From: Adenanthera pavonina
Taxonomy: Eukaryota > Streptophyta > Magnoliopsida > Fabales > Fabaceae
Assembly (NCBI GenBank): GCA_026686845.1
Contig: JAIVEN010000010.1
Span: 20,310,001-20,374,000 of the forward strand
Reading direction: 5' to 3'
DNA: 64,000 bases
In this document: in pieces, positions 11,340-23,523 of the stretch
How the letters are laid out: every line of letters begins with the position of its first letter
Numbering within the stretch: position 1 is the stretch's first letter
Position numbers and translations under genes: made by a program
Notes under the pieces: model-generated
The model's database searches: none
What the model was told of the DNA's origin: nothing
What the model saw: only the letters and a program-made list of their open reading frames with translations

Positions 11340-13990
11340 ATCAAGTCTAGTAACTTATATGATTAGTTCAGATGATGACAAATATTAGAGTAAAAAGTTT
11401 ATATAATATGTTCATTCAATATTCACTATATCCTTTATATCATATTTATCATCTGAAGTAAAATTTGACTAACTATTTAGTTTATAAGTTGAATACTCTT
11501 AATGTAGGTTTGTCCAAGAAAAGAAAAGTGAGCATTGAAGTGAAGATAAAATATCAATATTATGCCCAACTTAAAGAAATATCTAGCATAATGACAAAGA
11601 AAGGATATTCTAAAAATTAAAGAATGTGATGACATTGAAAATTGGAAACTTGATTGCATGAAGATAATCTTTGGACTCAAATAGGTATATTCATCACAGG
11701 CTAATAGTCTTTATGTGAAACCTAGTGATTTAGATTTACATTTATTAGCTTAAGAAGTCTTAAATATTAAAATATACATCTATGCTTTTAAAAGAAAGTG
11801 AAATCTGAACCTTTTCTCAAAACCTAGTTTAACTTCTAATCATTACTTTTGGAATATCTCTCAAATTGCAGAAGGTTTTGATGCAAAACTTATTTCATTT
11901 GAAAATAGATCCAATATCTTTTCAAAAAAGGTTATTTCACTCAAAATGAAGTTAATATGAAAAAGTTGTGTTTATTTGAAATTGAGTAATGAGATATGCT
12001 TTTTAATTTTGACATGTTATCACTATTTTGATCATGTCTTACAAAATATATTGAATTTTGAGGTGAAACTTATCTCATTTGAAAATAGACATCTAAAGAT
12101 TTCCAATGACATTCATTTGCTTGATTTGTACTTAAAAGGAGAAAATTATGGTGTCTACAAGTTTTCTACATAGTGTTATACGTACAACCCCTAGTCGTTG
12201 TACGAATATCAAGGCTCTAAAATCAATGGATACTCATTGGACATCTCTTATATGTACAACACATGCCCCTTGTACTTACATCTAAGCTCTGGAAGCCTAA
12301 ATACCCTTTGGAATACTCATTATATGTATAACATTTCCTTATACATACAACAAAGCCCAGAACTCGATAATATTCTTTGAAATTGTTCTTACTTGTATAA
12401 TCTACCCTTGTTATTCATATAACCCAAAGAGCACTTATAACAACTAGTTTTTTTTTTTTTATCTAATAGCTATATTCCACTTTTCCTATAAATATGACTT
12501 TCCAAACTCATTTTTCATATTATTGAACATATGTGAGTTATAATATGATTTTAAAACTTGTTTTTTATTATTTTAAAGAGAGACACACAAATCTTGAATT
12601 ATATTTTGTAAAATCTCTATTGTTTGAGTTCTATAACTTCATTGTAATATTCTATTATTAGAGAGAGCTTCTTTGAGATCTTTTATTCATTTCAACATCA
12701 TTGTGAAGCAAGGGTGGGATATGTCACACCTCATACTTAGACTCATTTCTCATGTATTAAACTATATTTAAGTCCATTAATGCTTGATTAGAGACTTGAT
12801 TATATAAAACAACTTAAACCAATTTATTTCATTTTGGGTACTATTCCTTTGGTTAACTTCTTTTCACCCGGTGAATTTTGAAAATTCATAACTAAATCAA
12901 GAAAAATCATATTGATATGGTTTGAGTCTCTAAATATAGCTTAAAAGATTATATACATGGGAAAAATATTGAATAGGGAAATTACTTGGTTAATTAATAT
13001 AGTAAATTTGTATTATCTTCACTATAGCAATAGTCATTTTTGAAAATTTCTTATTTTGACCATAACTTTGAAAAATCCCCATAAATCATACACAACTCCA
13101 AATTGAGTGATCTTTATGTCTATGGAAAGCTAAACATGTTTAGTTTTCAAATATGTAAAACACTTATATATTTAACATATCAAGTCTATACAATACTATG
13201 AATTCCCAATAGTGTTTAGAAAGGTCTCTTGCATTCTTCCAACTTTCCAAAATACACATTAATATATACATACATAGCCATAACTTACTTTTATCTTACA
13301 TGATACTCCATAACAACCTAGAGGAACATATTAACATGAAAACATATCATGATCATGTTCCATAAGATTTTACATAACATCTCATATAATAGTATTAACC
13401 TAAGCATCATTATCTTGAACATTAACTTGCTTCTCCTTACCTTTCCTTTCTTGGGTAATATTGCCATAACTTGAACCTAAAATTTGTTAGACATTTGGAA
13501 AGAGGTGAGATTCAAATAATCTCAGTAGTAACTACCATACATGCTTATATATCATCATATATGACAAACTTTCATGAAACATACATTAAACTTTCATTTA
13601 AAGTCATTTGTGTACAAACATTTTCTAAAAAATTGGGGTAACACCTCCCCTTAAATTATAAACATTCCTAGGGTCAAATACCCTTTAAGCAACATAGCCA
13701 ATCAATTCAATCCATCACAAAACATCAATACAATCAACAATTACATCAAGTAAGCATATTGGCAACAATAACAATATATAGGCACAATGTGGTTAGTTAA
13801 CTACCTTGTGGATTTTAATGACTTTGAAACCTTGTACACCTCTTCTTTGGTCTTGCAACCCTTCTTTGAATCCTAATGAATCACAAAATATGGTCATTGA
13901 CCATTGATTATATGATTTCCTTTACAAAGTGCTCACTTGAACTAAAATTTGCATTTTTTTATCCATAAAGCATTCCTTGTATAACATGTT

Positions 13991-14507
13991 TGTTCCGTCA
14001 AAAGACCGAGAAACTATTCCACCTTACATATGCAGTGTCTTCTGTTTACACTTATCTTTTTTCCTTTTATTCACCATCTCCCGACCGTTAAGATTAAACC
14101 GTCTTCTCCCTGTAATCCCTAATTTATCGGGATATTTCATAAATTGTCATTATGGAATATCACGCTCTTTTAGCGTGATCCCTGATTTTTCGCCCTACAG
14201 TTATGATTCCGTAACTGTTATGGCCCCATAACTACTACTCCTAGCCGAGTATTTTTGGGGCAATACAGTTTTCATGAAGAAACCCGTAGTCGGCAATATG
14301 GCCGAGATGTTGTTTAGTCGGACGACCATCTGGCCATACGATTACTCGGCCTTATCGTTCAATAACCGATGTATTACCTGGTTCATTACGCTTAATCTCG
14401 GCCTCCGAATTATAGCCTAGTGTATATAAGCCCGGAAAGTGAGGCTTCAAAGGGGCGTATATCCACCTCGGACTTGTAACCTCGGCACACTCATTTCGAC
14501 ACGCACA
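13991..14507 (-). repeat. 3' LTR of the Tat element
   Basis: 517 bp, ends TGTGCGTGTCG.../...GACGGAACA on the minus strand. On the plus strand it contains TATATAAG at 14423-14430, upstream of the antisense gene. Confidence 0.95.
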
Positions 14508-14980
14508 CTAGCCCCCCGAGCCTCGAGTCCAATCTGGATGAAAGGGCTCTGAATCGTGTAGTCGACTAAAAACTGGCTTTTTGAATTTAAATCGCTCCAG
14601 TTCCTTAGGGATTCCAGAACCTTCCCAGAGGCTCTTTGACGTTTTGGTTTCTGAAATGGTAATGTGCTTACACATACAGCTGCGTGCGGCGTTATTTAAT
14701 GCTGCGTCTTTTTGTCAGCCAAATCACGTTCCCCAATGGTGATGATTGGCTCCCCAAAGTCATGATTAATTTGCTCGTTTTCGAGGAGGAGTATACATAT
14801 TGGACTTGGGTGCTCATCCTTTTACTTCAACCTACATCTGCTTTTCATTTTCTCTGAATCTCTTCGTCGTCTTTGGCCTCCTTTTCCTTGCCTCTTCCGT
14901 CATTTTTCCAGGTACGCCCTCTTCTGTGTTCTCCCCTTTTCTCAAGTACTTCACACTATTCTATACCTTTCCCACCCACC

Positions 14981-16935
14981 ATGAGTTCAAACTGATGATC
15001 CGAGGCATCGGCTGGGTCGTCCTCTCATCGAATCCTGATTGAGAGGAAGGTTCTGGGCATCGGAGAAGAACCTTCACCATCGAACTCTTCCTTCCCTAGC
15101 ACAGAGTTGAATTTTTGTCTGGCCGACTTTCTGACCGAAAGGGAGGCTTTATCTTCAGCTACTGCTGTGCAGGTGGCCGTACAAAAGCCACGAAAAGTCA
15201 CTTCCAGAGTTCAGAGAGACCCAGTTCCTGACATTCGGCTTCCGGGATATTATTGGGTGAAAGGAGAAGTTAGATCCTACCATTCTAAATTTCGGACTGC
15301 CGAATCCATTGTGGAGCTAAAGAAGTCGATTTCTCTGGCTAGCACACAAACAGAAGAGGCCATGATTGCCGAGCCATGTGCTGAAGATGAGCACGTGTTC
15401 CTGTCTGCGTTGCCAGTACAAACGCATTTTACATATATGTATAGGACATTATTTGAATCATTGGGAGTTGGTCTTCCTTTTTCGGAGTTCGAGTGTGCTG
15501 TTTTAAGGGCACTGAACATCGCTCTGACTCAGCTTCATCCCGACAGTTGGGCGTTTCTAAAAGCTTTCGAGGTCCTGTGTAGAAAATTGAATATGACACC
15601 GACCGCCCCAAAATTTCTCTACTACTATCAAATCCGATTTGGAAATAAGATCGGCTGGATTTCCTTTAGTGGTATGAATAAGAAGGGGATAATTGGTCCT
15701 TATACCTCGTCATATAAAGACTTCAAAGGAAGTTTCTTCAAAGTGTGCCCAGCCGAGGGTTACTCGGACATGTTCTTCGATGAGGGGGGGCGGCCCAGGT
15801 TTCCTCTTTATTGGACTCGGACTCCCATCAAGTTCCAGTCCTGGTGTTACGAGGCTATGTCGGCATCCGAAAAGGCGGATGTCGGCAAGTTAAATAAATT
15901 ACCTCGTCCTCTGAACTGCAAAATCTTACTTAGGCTCCCTTACTCTTCAACCCTTAATAAAGATTTTAAACGTGAGTGCTGATTTTCTTTTATCTTGTGC
16001 TACCATACTTGTTCAAGCTTCTAATATATGTTTTCTATTTTGCAGTGGTGATGGGGAAGTTCAACTGGCGTTCAATAAAGAACATGGTCCCATCAGCAGG
16101 ACCAAGTGCCGAGAAGTTGCAGGCTTACCCTGATAAAGAGGAGAGAGGTCGTGCCGAAGTAATGGCAACAGTTGAGGTTGTTGAGATTCCTTCCTCTTCA
16201 CGAAGCCCCCCGAGCAAACGTGCTAGACTTCTGACCACCGACGAGGAGCTTGTATCTTCAGCTCACCAATCTCTCCTGCCTTCTCCTGTTAGACGCTTGC
16301 CTTCAGGCATTGATCCAAACATTGCCAAGCTTTTCAAGAGTAGCGTTCAGGAAATCGATGACAAAGAGACCTTGCAGCGATTGGGTCCCAAGGCTGTTTT
16401 GGAATCCATGTCAGCTATGTGCCTGCGCGCTGCGAACATGGCCTCATTTTGTAGGGAGGAGTTTGAGGAGAGTGACCACCGTCTGAAAGCTGCTAAGGCC
16501 GAGCTTTTGGAAGTAACCAGCGCGAGGGACAAGGCTTCCTCGGAGCTTGCCGAAGCTTCAAAGTCTCAAGCAGCTCTTCTTTTGCAGGTGGAAGAACTGA
16601 AAAGGTCCCTCGCTACTGCCGAGATGAAAGTGCAAGTGGTCGAAAAGGAGCAGGATGCCCTGACGACTGAGATTGCTTGGGCAAAGAGCGTTGAAGCCGA
16701 ATCCTCGGCCCTTGCTGCTAATTTGCAGAAGGATTTGGAACAAGCGAAGAAAAAATAGGCCAAGCTTGAGGCTGACGTTCAGGAAGCCGTGCAACAAATA
16801 ATGAAGGAGCACGTAGAGGGCTTCCATAAAGCACTTCGTCAGGTGCATCTCTTCCTGCCGAAAATTGAGCTCTCGGCATTTGATGTAAATAAAGACGTCA
16901 AAGATGGTGCGCTTGTGGATGACGAAGAATTGTAG
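14981..16935 (+). pseudogene. antisense accessory gene of the Tat element (putative gypsy-type transposon protein), two exons
   Basis: Opposite in strand to gag-pol. Exon 1 ends at 15971, intron 15972-16045 (GTGAGT ... TTTTGCAG, 74 bp), exon 2 starts at 16046; the split codon keeps the frame, so splicing is well supported. Exon 1 carries the plant 'putative gypsy-type transposon' domain (Pfam Transposase_28 type; motif LPFSEFECAVLRAL ... QLHPDSWAFLKAFEVLC near 15475-15580, then GWISFSG and SYKDFKGSFFKV). Exon 2 has a basic KRAR patch and a long coiled coil (about 16480-16760). The frame is open from 15107; an in-frame ATG at 14981 is followed at once by two TGA, so the start is damaged. TAG at 16756-16758 interrupts it, but the same frame continues to a natural stop at 16933-16935 after DDEEL. 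Similar antisense ORFs are known in Tat elements; Grande encodes a nuclear protein in this place. The molecular function is unknown. Confidence 0.82.
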
Positions 16936-17144
16936 GATACAAAAAAGAGAATGTTCCTACAGCTTCGGACTGCCCATCTCCTTGACTGTCTATTTCTTTT
17001 CTTTACTTTGATGTATTGTTCAGACTTATTTCTAATCAATGATAACAATCTTTTGTCAGTTCCTGACGACCTGACCGCGTTCAAATTTTTGACAAAGTTT
17101 AACATAATCCCGCAGTTTGTTCTCGACTAAGATTTAATTTAGCC

Positions 17145-17575
17145 TCTCGGTTCATTTTTAGCCGAGTTTACGATAGAAACCTTGGTTCATACTTGACCAA
17201 GTTTCAATTCCCCGATTCACACTTGACCGAGTCTTTAACAAAAATTTGGTTCAAACTTGACCAAATTTAATTCGAGTGCCCGGTTCATAGTTGAACGAAT
17301 TTTTAACAAAAATTTGGTTCAAACTTGACCAAATTTAATTCGAGTGCTCGGTTCATACTTGACCGATTTTTTAACAAATTTTTGGTTCAAACTTGACCAA
17401 ATTTAATTCGAATGCTCGATTCATACTTGACCGAATTTTTAACAAATTTTTGGTTCAAACTTGACCAAATTTAATTCGAATGCTCGGTTCATACTTGACC
17501 GAATTTTTAACAAATTTTTGGTTCAGACTTGACCAAATTTAATTCGAGTGCTCGGTTCATACTTGACCGAGATAG
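17145..17575. repeat. 68-bp tandem repeat array in the Tat 3' region
   Basis: Units start at 17213, 17281, 17349, 17417 and 17485 (period exactly 68), with partial units on both sides. Each unit consists of two similar halves, one with GGTTCATACTTGACCGA and one with GGTTCAAACTTGACCAA, so an ancestral unit of about 34 bp was doubled. It lies between integrase and the antisense gene. Confidence 0.95.
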
Positions 17576-17726
17576 ATGAATGTAATCATGACAAAGAATT
17601 TCCTTTATTGAAGTAGGTAGGCATGCCTCGTCAAAACCTTCTCGGCCAAAACCCTTTTTAACAAATCTTTTGGGACGAAAGACCGAGTTAGGAAAAAGAG
17701 TACCTCGCCCTCCTTGCATACATCAA

Positions 17727-19159
17727 CTAACTAAAATAATTTTTGAGGTGAAAGGCATTCCATGTCCTAGGGATTGCTTCTCCTGACAGCTTTTCTAATC
17801 TATATGATCCGTTGCCCAACGCTTCAGTAACCCGGTAAGGTCCTTCCCAATTTGCAGCTAGCTTTCCCTCGCCGATGTTCTTCCTTGCTTCACTCTGCTT
17901 TCTCCAAACGAGGTCTCCACTAACAAAACTCCTTGGCTTAAGCCTAGAATTATAACGCCGAGCCGCTCTTTGCTTACAAGCTTCTTCCTGTATACGTGCA
18001 TTTTCCCTGACCTCTTCGGATAGATCTAGCTCAACTTCCATGTTTTCCTGGTTCATATATTGGTCAGGGAGTATTCGCCTAAAGGACGGCTCTCCCACTT
18101 CCACCGGGATCATTGCGTCTGCTCCAAAAGTCAACCTAAAAGGGGTTTCTTTGGTGCTTGACTGAGGAGTGCAACGATAGGCCCAGAGGATGCTCGGCAA
18201 TTCCTCGGCCCAGGCCCCCTTTGCCCTTCCCAATCTCTTCTTGAGTTCTCCGAGGATAACCTTCTTCGCCGCTTCTGCCTGTCCATTAGTTTGGGGATGC
18301 TCAACCGAAGACACTCGATGCTTGATACCGAGCTGTTCATAGAATTGCTTTAGGTTTCCATTAATAAACTGCCTTCCATTATCAGTAATCACCGAGTGAG
18401 GAATCCCATACCGACAGATAATATTCCTCCATACGAATTTCCGTACTTGCTGTGCCGTGATCTTAGTTAACGATTCCATTTAGTGAAGTAGTCTATGCCC
18501 ACTAGTAAGAACTTGACCTGCCCTTTACCCATCGGGAAAGGTCCGAGAATATCCATTCCCCAGACCATGAATGGCCACGGAGACGCCATTGTGTGCAATT
18601 CTTCTGGCGGTGCATGGCGCAGACTACCAAACCTTTGGCACTCATTACACTTCTTACTATACTTGGTACAATCAGCTCGCATAGTGGGCCAATAATAACC
18701 GGCCCGGATTACTCTTACTGCCATAGATCTTCCACCAGTATGCATCCCACACACTCCTTCATGGATTTCGCTCATAACATACTTCGCCTGTTCAGTAGTG
18801 AGGCATTTTAAAAGGGGAGTTGAGAATCCTCGCCTGTATAAATCTCCTCCCATTATTATGTAATGGGAAGACTTCATCTTCAACCTTCTTGCTTCATTCT
18901 GGTTGTTGGGTAAGGTCCCTTCGGCCAGATAGTTCCAAATAGGGGTCATCCAATCCCGATCTGGGCTGTCTCCGACCATAAACTCATCAAGATCGACACT
19001 GGGCTGATGTATTGTTTCCCTGATGATCGTCTCATGTTGCCCGAGCTTTTTGACATTAGCCAATCTGGATAGCAGGTCAGCTTGAGAGTTCTCTTCTCTT
19101 GGAATATGCTCAATCGCAAATTCTTGAAAGCATTCAGCCAATCGTTTTACCTTGTCCAA
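17727..19159 (-). pseudogene. Tat integrase, frameshifted
   Basis: Two overlapping frames (18467-19159 and 17727-18479). The first begins with the tail of the second RNase H (HIPREENSQADLLSRLAN), then shows the H2C2 zinc finger (HEGVCGMHTGG ... CTKYSKKCNEC) and the first catalytic aspartate (MDILGPFPMG). The second has the other aspartate (VITDNGRQF) and the glutamate in NGQAEAAKK, then WAYRCTPQSSTKETPF and the C-terminal SH3-like part (GDLVWRK ... NWEGPYRV). The frames change after VGIDYFTKW. Compared with related integrases a few residues are missing there, best explained by a short deletion not divisible by three. Inactive. Confidence 0.9.
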
Positions 19160-20793
19160 GTACCTTGCCAGCTGTGGATCTTTAGCCTAGTAAGCCCCCG
19201 AGACTTGTTCAGAAACCAACTGTGAGTAACTCCGACACCTAACTTGCCTCGCTCCCACTTCTTTAGCTAGTTTTAAACCGGCAATGAGAGCTTCATACTC
19301 GGCCTGGTTGTTCGTGACTGAGAAATCGATTTTAAGAGACTGCTCCAAAATTAATCCACCAGGTCCTTCTAAAATGATTCCCGCTCCGCTCCCCTTAGTG
19401 TTGGAGGAGCCATCTACGTAAAGCATCCATCGAGCCCCGTCTTTGGAATCGACGGATGGAGTAAGTTCAGCGACAAAATCAGACAGACATTGCGCCTTAA
19501 TTGGCCCTCTAGACTCGTATCTTATACCGAATTCTGACAACTCGATTGACCACTAGATCATTCGTCCAGCTAATACGGGGTGGTCGGTTTTCACAATAAC
19601 CTCGTGACTTTGAAAATAAGGTCGTAACCTTCTCGCCGATGTGACCAGAGCCAAAGCCAACTTTTCAATAGTCTGATACCTTGTTTCTGTGTCGTGCAGT
19701 ATTCGGCTGATGAAATATACCGGTTTCTGCTGCTTGCCGATCTCTTGTACCATCACTGAGCTTATTTCATGATCAGTTACCGACATATACAGTAGCAATT
19801 CTTTGTTGGGGGCCGGCCGACTAAGAATCGGAGGTGCCGAAAAAAAGCCTTTGAAATTTTGAAACGCCTGCTCGCATTCCTCATTCCACTCGTACCGCGC
19901 GGCCTTCTTAAGCAACTTGAAGAACGGCCTAGCTTTCTCCACTAACCTTGATATGAAACGTGATAGTGATGCTAGTCGCCCTGTCAGTTTCTGCACTTCT
20001 TTTATGTTGTAGGGGCTTCTCATGTCAATAATAGCTCAGCATTTATCAGGATTGGCTTCAATACCCCGATGTGTTAACATGAATCCTAAGAATTTCCCCC
20101 CGTTTACTCCGAATACGCATTTCTCAGGATTTAACCTCATGTTGTACTTCCGTATTCTTCCGAACACCTCCCCAAGGTCGGCAGCATGTTTAGAGGGATC
20201 TTCAGACTTCACTACCATGTCGTCAACATACACTTCTAGGTTTCTCCTAATCTGATCCTGAAATATTTTATCCATCAACCGTTGGTAAGTAGCCCTGGCA
20301 TTCTTCAGTTCGAACGGCATCACCTGATAACAATAATTAGCGTTCTCAGTCATGAACGCGGTTTTCTCCTCGTCAGGGGGTACATCCTTATCTGATTATA
20401 CCCGGAGTAGGCATCCAAAAAGCTAAGCAGGCCACATCCTGACGCTCTATCTACAAGCCGATCTATGCTCGAGAGGGGGTATGTATCTTTCGGGCATGAT
20501 TTGTTTAGGTCGGTATAATCCGTGCACATTCTCCACCTTCCATTTGCCTTCTTCACGAGCACCACATTGGCCAACCACGTTGTATACTCAATCTCTCGAA
20601 TGAACCCAGCATCAATCAACTTTACAGTTTCTTCCCTCATTGCCTTCCGCCTTTCCTCGCCTACCCGCCTTTTCCTTTGCGTTATCGGCTTAGCTTCAGG
20701 GTACACCGCAAGTTTGTGGCATAAAAAATTTGGATCAATTCCCGGCATGTCTGAAGAAGTCCATGCGAACAAATCAGCATTGTCCTTCAACAT
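19160..20793 (-). pseudogene. Tat reverse transcriptase and two RNase H domains, broken
   Basis: RT begins near 20793 with GFIREIEYTTWLANVVLVKKANGRWRMC and FLDAYSGYNQI. The frame shifts near 20350-20355, then the catalytic YVDD (EVYVDDMVVKS) follows near 20230. A stop at about 20034 follows NPDKC. The connection and first RNase H cover 19553-20023 (YFISRILHDTETRYQ). Another stop follows AGRMI. The second RNase H of the plant Tat type (WMLYVDGSSNTKGSGAG, NNQAEYEALIAGL) lies at 19187-19540 and is cut by TAG after SGAY, the same frame continuing into the integrase piece. In that domain the usual RSDSQL motif reads RSYSQL, which removes an aspartate. Dual RNase H domains are known for Tat elements. 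Confidence 0.9.
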
Positions 20794-20931
20794 CTTTGTT
20801 ATCTGCTCCTTGATCTCACCTTCGAGTTTACTTCCGAGGCTAGTGCACCGGTCTTCACCGGCGAGCTGAAATTTCTGTAATTCTTCAATAGGCCTTGGCC
20901 TTTGGTCCTGCGCATCAAGTCGAGGATCAAG

Positions 20932-21426
20932 CTACACCAAGTTTACTGATGTTGTATCCTTTTTCATATGTTCACTGCCGCCAACCACCCTTCCTCTAGT
21001 GACTTTCAGACTATCCACATAACATTGTCTTGCAACCTTTTGATCAGCCTTTATTGCCACTATGTCCCCGGTCACTGATGGAAACTTCATCGTAAGATGC
21101 AGTGTGGAAACCACGGCACCGAGCTCATTTAACGCAGGTCGACCTATCAAAATATTGTAAGAAGTTATTGCATCAATTATAAGGTACCTGACCATAATGG
21201 TTTTTGATCCGAGATCTCCACGGAAGGTGGTTAACAGCTCCACGTATCCTTGGGTATGAACCTGTTCTCCTGCAAAGCCGACCAATGGATCGTGATAAGG
21301 CTTGATCGTTTCCTCAGGTATCCCGAGCTTCTGGAAGGTGGAATAATACAAGATATCCGCGGAGCTCCCTTGGTCTATCAGTGTCTTTCTGACGACATAA
21401 TTGGCCACCTCCACCGAAATCACCAT
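20932..21426 (-). pseudogene. Tat aspartic protease
   Basis: Retropepsin-like domain: LIDQGSSADILYYSTFQKLG carries the active-site region, where the usual aspartate-S/N/T-glycine reads D-Q-G. YNILIGRPALNELGAV is the second conserved block. The frame upstream (through about 21470) is closed by a TAG after ITFSD, the same frame otherwise linking it to the gag C terminus. It would release the element proteins from the polyprotein; the altered active site and stops make it inactive as it stands. Confidence 0.85.
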
Positions 21427-21462
21427 GGGGTCATCCTGATTAGGATTGACTCCTTCGAAATC

Positions 21463-22953
21463 CTAATCTGAAAAGGTTATGGAAGGAGAACTCCAGGGCG
21501 CTCGGTGCATCATCGCATTTACTGCCCGAATGGCCCTCAAGTGTCTTCCCCTGGCCGAGCTGGTTGCTCCTCCTCCGGCAAACCCTCCTGCTATAGTATT
21601 GATAACCCTTCTAATTCTGTTTCCTTCCCTGTTTCGAGTGTCGTCTGGCTGCACTCTTTCCTTGTTGGGTTGCCGAGGTTCCTCTTGAGCTCGGATCTGA
21701 CCTCCACCACGACCTCTCCTATTATAGGAGGGTCGACTTCTGTGACCCCTCTGTATAAAGTTGCCGAGATGTCCGGCCTGGATCAGTTCCTCAATCTTGT
21801 CTCATAATGTCCAGCACTCCTAGGTGGTGTGACCATAATTGCGATGGTACCTGCAATGCTTTGACTGATCCGCCATCTCCGGGGTGTGTCCGGGAGCTGG
21901 GAGCTGTATTAATTCGGTATTGCAGGCTTCTTCCAAAATTCGAGCATGGTTGGTGTTTAGTGGAGTGTAGAAGTCATACTTCGGTCCCCGACTAATACCT
22001 TCTCTTTTAAACTTCCCCTTCTCTAATGTCAGCCTCAGACTTCCACGGTTGCTTGATTCCGTTCGCTTGTCCAGATCAGTCCTGACCCTATTTCTAAACT
22101 TTGACACCTCCTCCATTTGTATATATCCAGCTGCACGATTTCTAAGCTCATCCATGTCGGAAGGTGGTTTTCGACATAAGTGGTCGGCAAACGGCCCCGG
22201 CTTGAGAGCCATCAGCATCGTGTGCATAGCTACCTCAGGGTTTAAATCCCGGATCTTTACCGAGACTGATGAGAAGTGCTCCATGAAACTCCTTAGGGAT
22301 TCATCCTTCTCCTGTCGCAAGTTTACTAACGCAGCCGAGGTAAGCTGGTGAGGTCGGCTGGTAGCGTACTGCGCACTGAATTTATTGACTAAGGTTTCAA
22401 AGCAATCAATAGATCGTGATGGGAGCTGGGTATACCAACTCAGAGCTGCTCCTTTCAAGGACGTAGGGAAAACCCTACATAAAACTGCATCCTCATTTGT
22501 GAACAGATTCACCTGCATGACATACGCATCCACATGCTCATCAGGATCGGTAGTACCGTCATATCTTTCTAAGTTTAAACCCTTCCATCCTTTTGGCAAT
22601 GGCGTCTCCATGATGCCATCAACGAACGGATGTCTCCGGGTAGCCTGCTTGTCCCCTCGCAAATTGTTAATGTTTGTCTCTGAATGGTGTGTTTCCTCCC
22701 GTCGGCTTCCCTCATGATGTGACCGCTGAGCTTCCCTGTTGATATTCCCCAGTTCCCCTCCTCGAGGAAGAGAAGTACCTTCATGATAGCGTTCCTACTC
22801 CAACTGTCTATTCCTTTCACGCATCTCCTCGTTCTCCTTTCTTAATATCTCCATCTCCTCACGCATTGCCCGAATGACAGGATGGTCCTCCAAAGAAGGC
22901 CTGTCTTCAGAGCGTCGTTCTCCTGCACCCGCACTGCTCCTGGTTCGCACCAT
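21463..22953 (-). pseudogene. Tat gag
   Basis: Probable start ATG at 22951-22953 (MVRTRSSAG), followed by a charged coiled-coil stretch (EEMEILRKENEEMRERNRQLE) closed by TAG near 22795. The same frame continues into the capsid domain at 21820-22662 (retrotransposon gag: GWKGLNLERYDGTTDPDEHV, then LSWYTQLPSRSIDCF and LTSAALVNLRQEKDESLRSFM). Two more stops lie just after HTT near 21800-21820. The nucleocapsid-like tail (RRGRGGG and other arginine-rich text, 21463-21800) follows. I saw no standard CCHC knuckle, only HCRYHRNYGH near 21830 as a remnant. Confidence 0.88.
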
Positions 22954-22984
22954 GATCCTTGGTGGTGGTGGGATAGTTTTTCTC

Positions 22985-23003
22985 GACCCCACGATGGGCG
23001 CCA
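22985..23003 (-). other. primer-binding site of the Tat element
   Basis: Minus strand TGGCGCCCATCGTGGGGTC, three bases after the 5' LTR end (GGAACA at 23007). TGGCGCC starts are typical of Tat/Athila primer sites. Confidence 0.9.
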
Positions 23004-23006
23004 AAA

Positions 23007-23523
23007 TGTTCCGTTAAAAGACCGAGAAACTATTCCACCTTACGTATGCAGTGCCTTCTATTTACACTTATCTTTTTTTCTTTTATTCATCATCTCCCGA
23101 CCGTTAAGATTAAACCGTCTTCTCCCTGTAATCCCTAATTTATCGGGATATTTCATAAATTGCCATTATGGAATATCACGCTCTTTTAGTGTGATCCCTG
23201 ATTTTTCGCCCTGCAGTTATGATTCCGTAACTGTTATGGCCCCATAACTACTACTCCTAGCCGAGTGTTTTTGGGGCAATACAGTTTTCATGAAGAAACC
23301 CGTAGTCGGCAATATGGCCGAGATGTTGTTTAGTCGGACGACCATCTGGCCATACGATTACTCAGCCTTATCGTTCAATAACCGATGTATTACCTGGTTC
23401 ATTACGCTTAATCTCGGCCTCCGAATTATAGCCTGGTGTATATAAGCCCGGAAAGTGAGGCTTCAAAGGGGCGTATATCCACCTCGGACTTGTAACCTCG
23501 GCACACTCATTTCGACAAGCACA
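23007..23523 (-). repeat. 5' LTR of the Tat element
   Basis: 517 bp, 97.5 percent identical to 13991-14507 by my alignment (12 transitions, 1 transversion). TATATAAG on the plus strand at 23439-23446; the minus strand there reads CTTATATACAC, a usable TATA box for the element. Confidence 0.95.

Larger units (their letters stand above)
13991..23523 (-). mobile_element. complete Tat-type Ty3/gypsy retrotransposon
   Basis: Minus-strand element with two 517-bp LTRs (5' copy 23007-23523, 3' copy 13991-14507), perfect ATGTT duplications (13986-13990 and 23524-23528), a primer site next to the 5' LTR and a G-rich polypurine tract (minus strand GGCTCGGGGGGCTAG, 14508-14522) before the 3' LTR. Order gag-protease-RT-RNase H-integrase. 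The long stretch between integrase and the 3' LTR holds an antisense gene and tandem repeats, which is characteristic of the Tat lineage (Grande, RIRE2, Retand relatives). Many stops and at least two frameshifts make it defective. The LTRs differ at 13 of 517 positions by my alignment. Confidence 0.95.

Noticed and set aside
17213..17552. Regular repeats resembling a CRISPR array
   Set aside because: Direct tandem units without unique spacers, inside a plant retrotransposon.
22882..23247. ORF over the Tat 5' LTR, plus the matching one at 13977-14231
   Set aside because: Antisense reading of the LTR, identical in both copies because the LTRs are.
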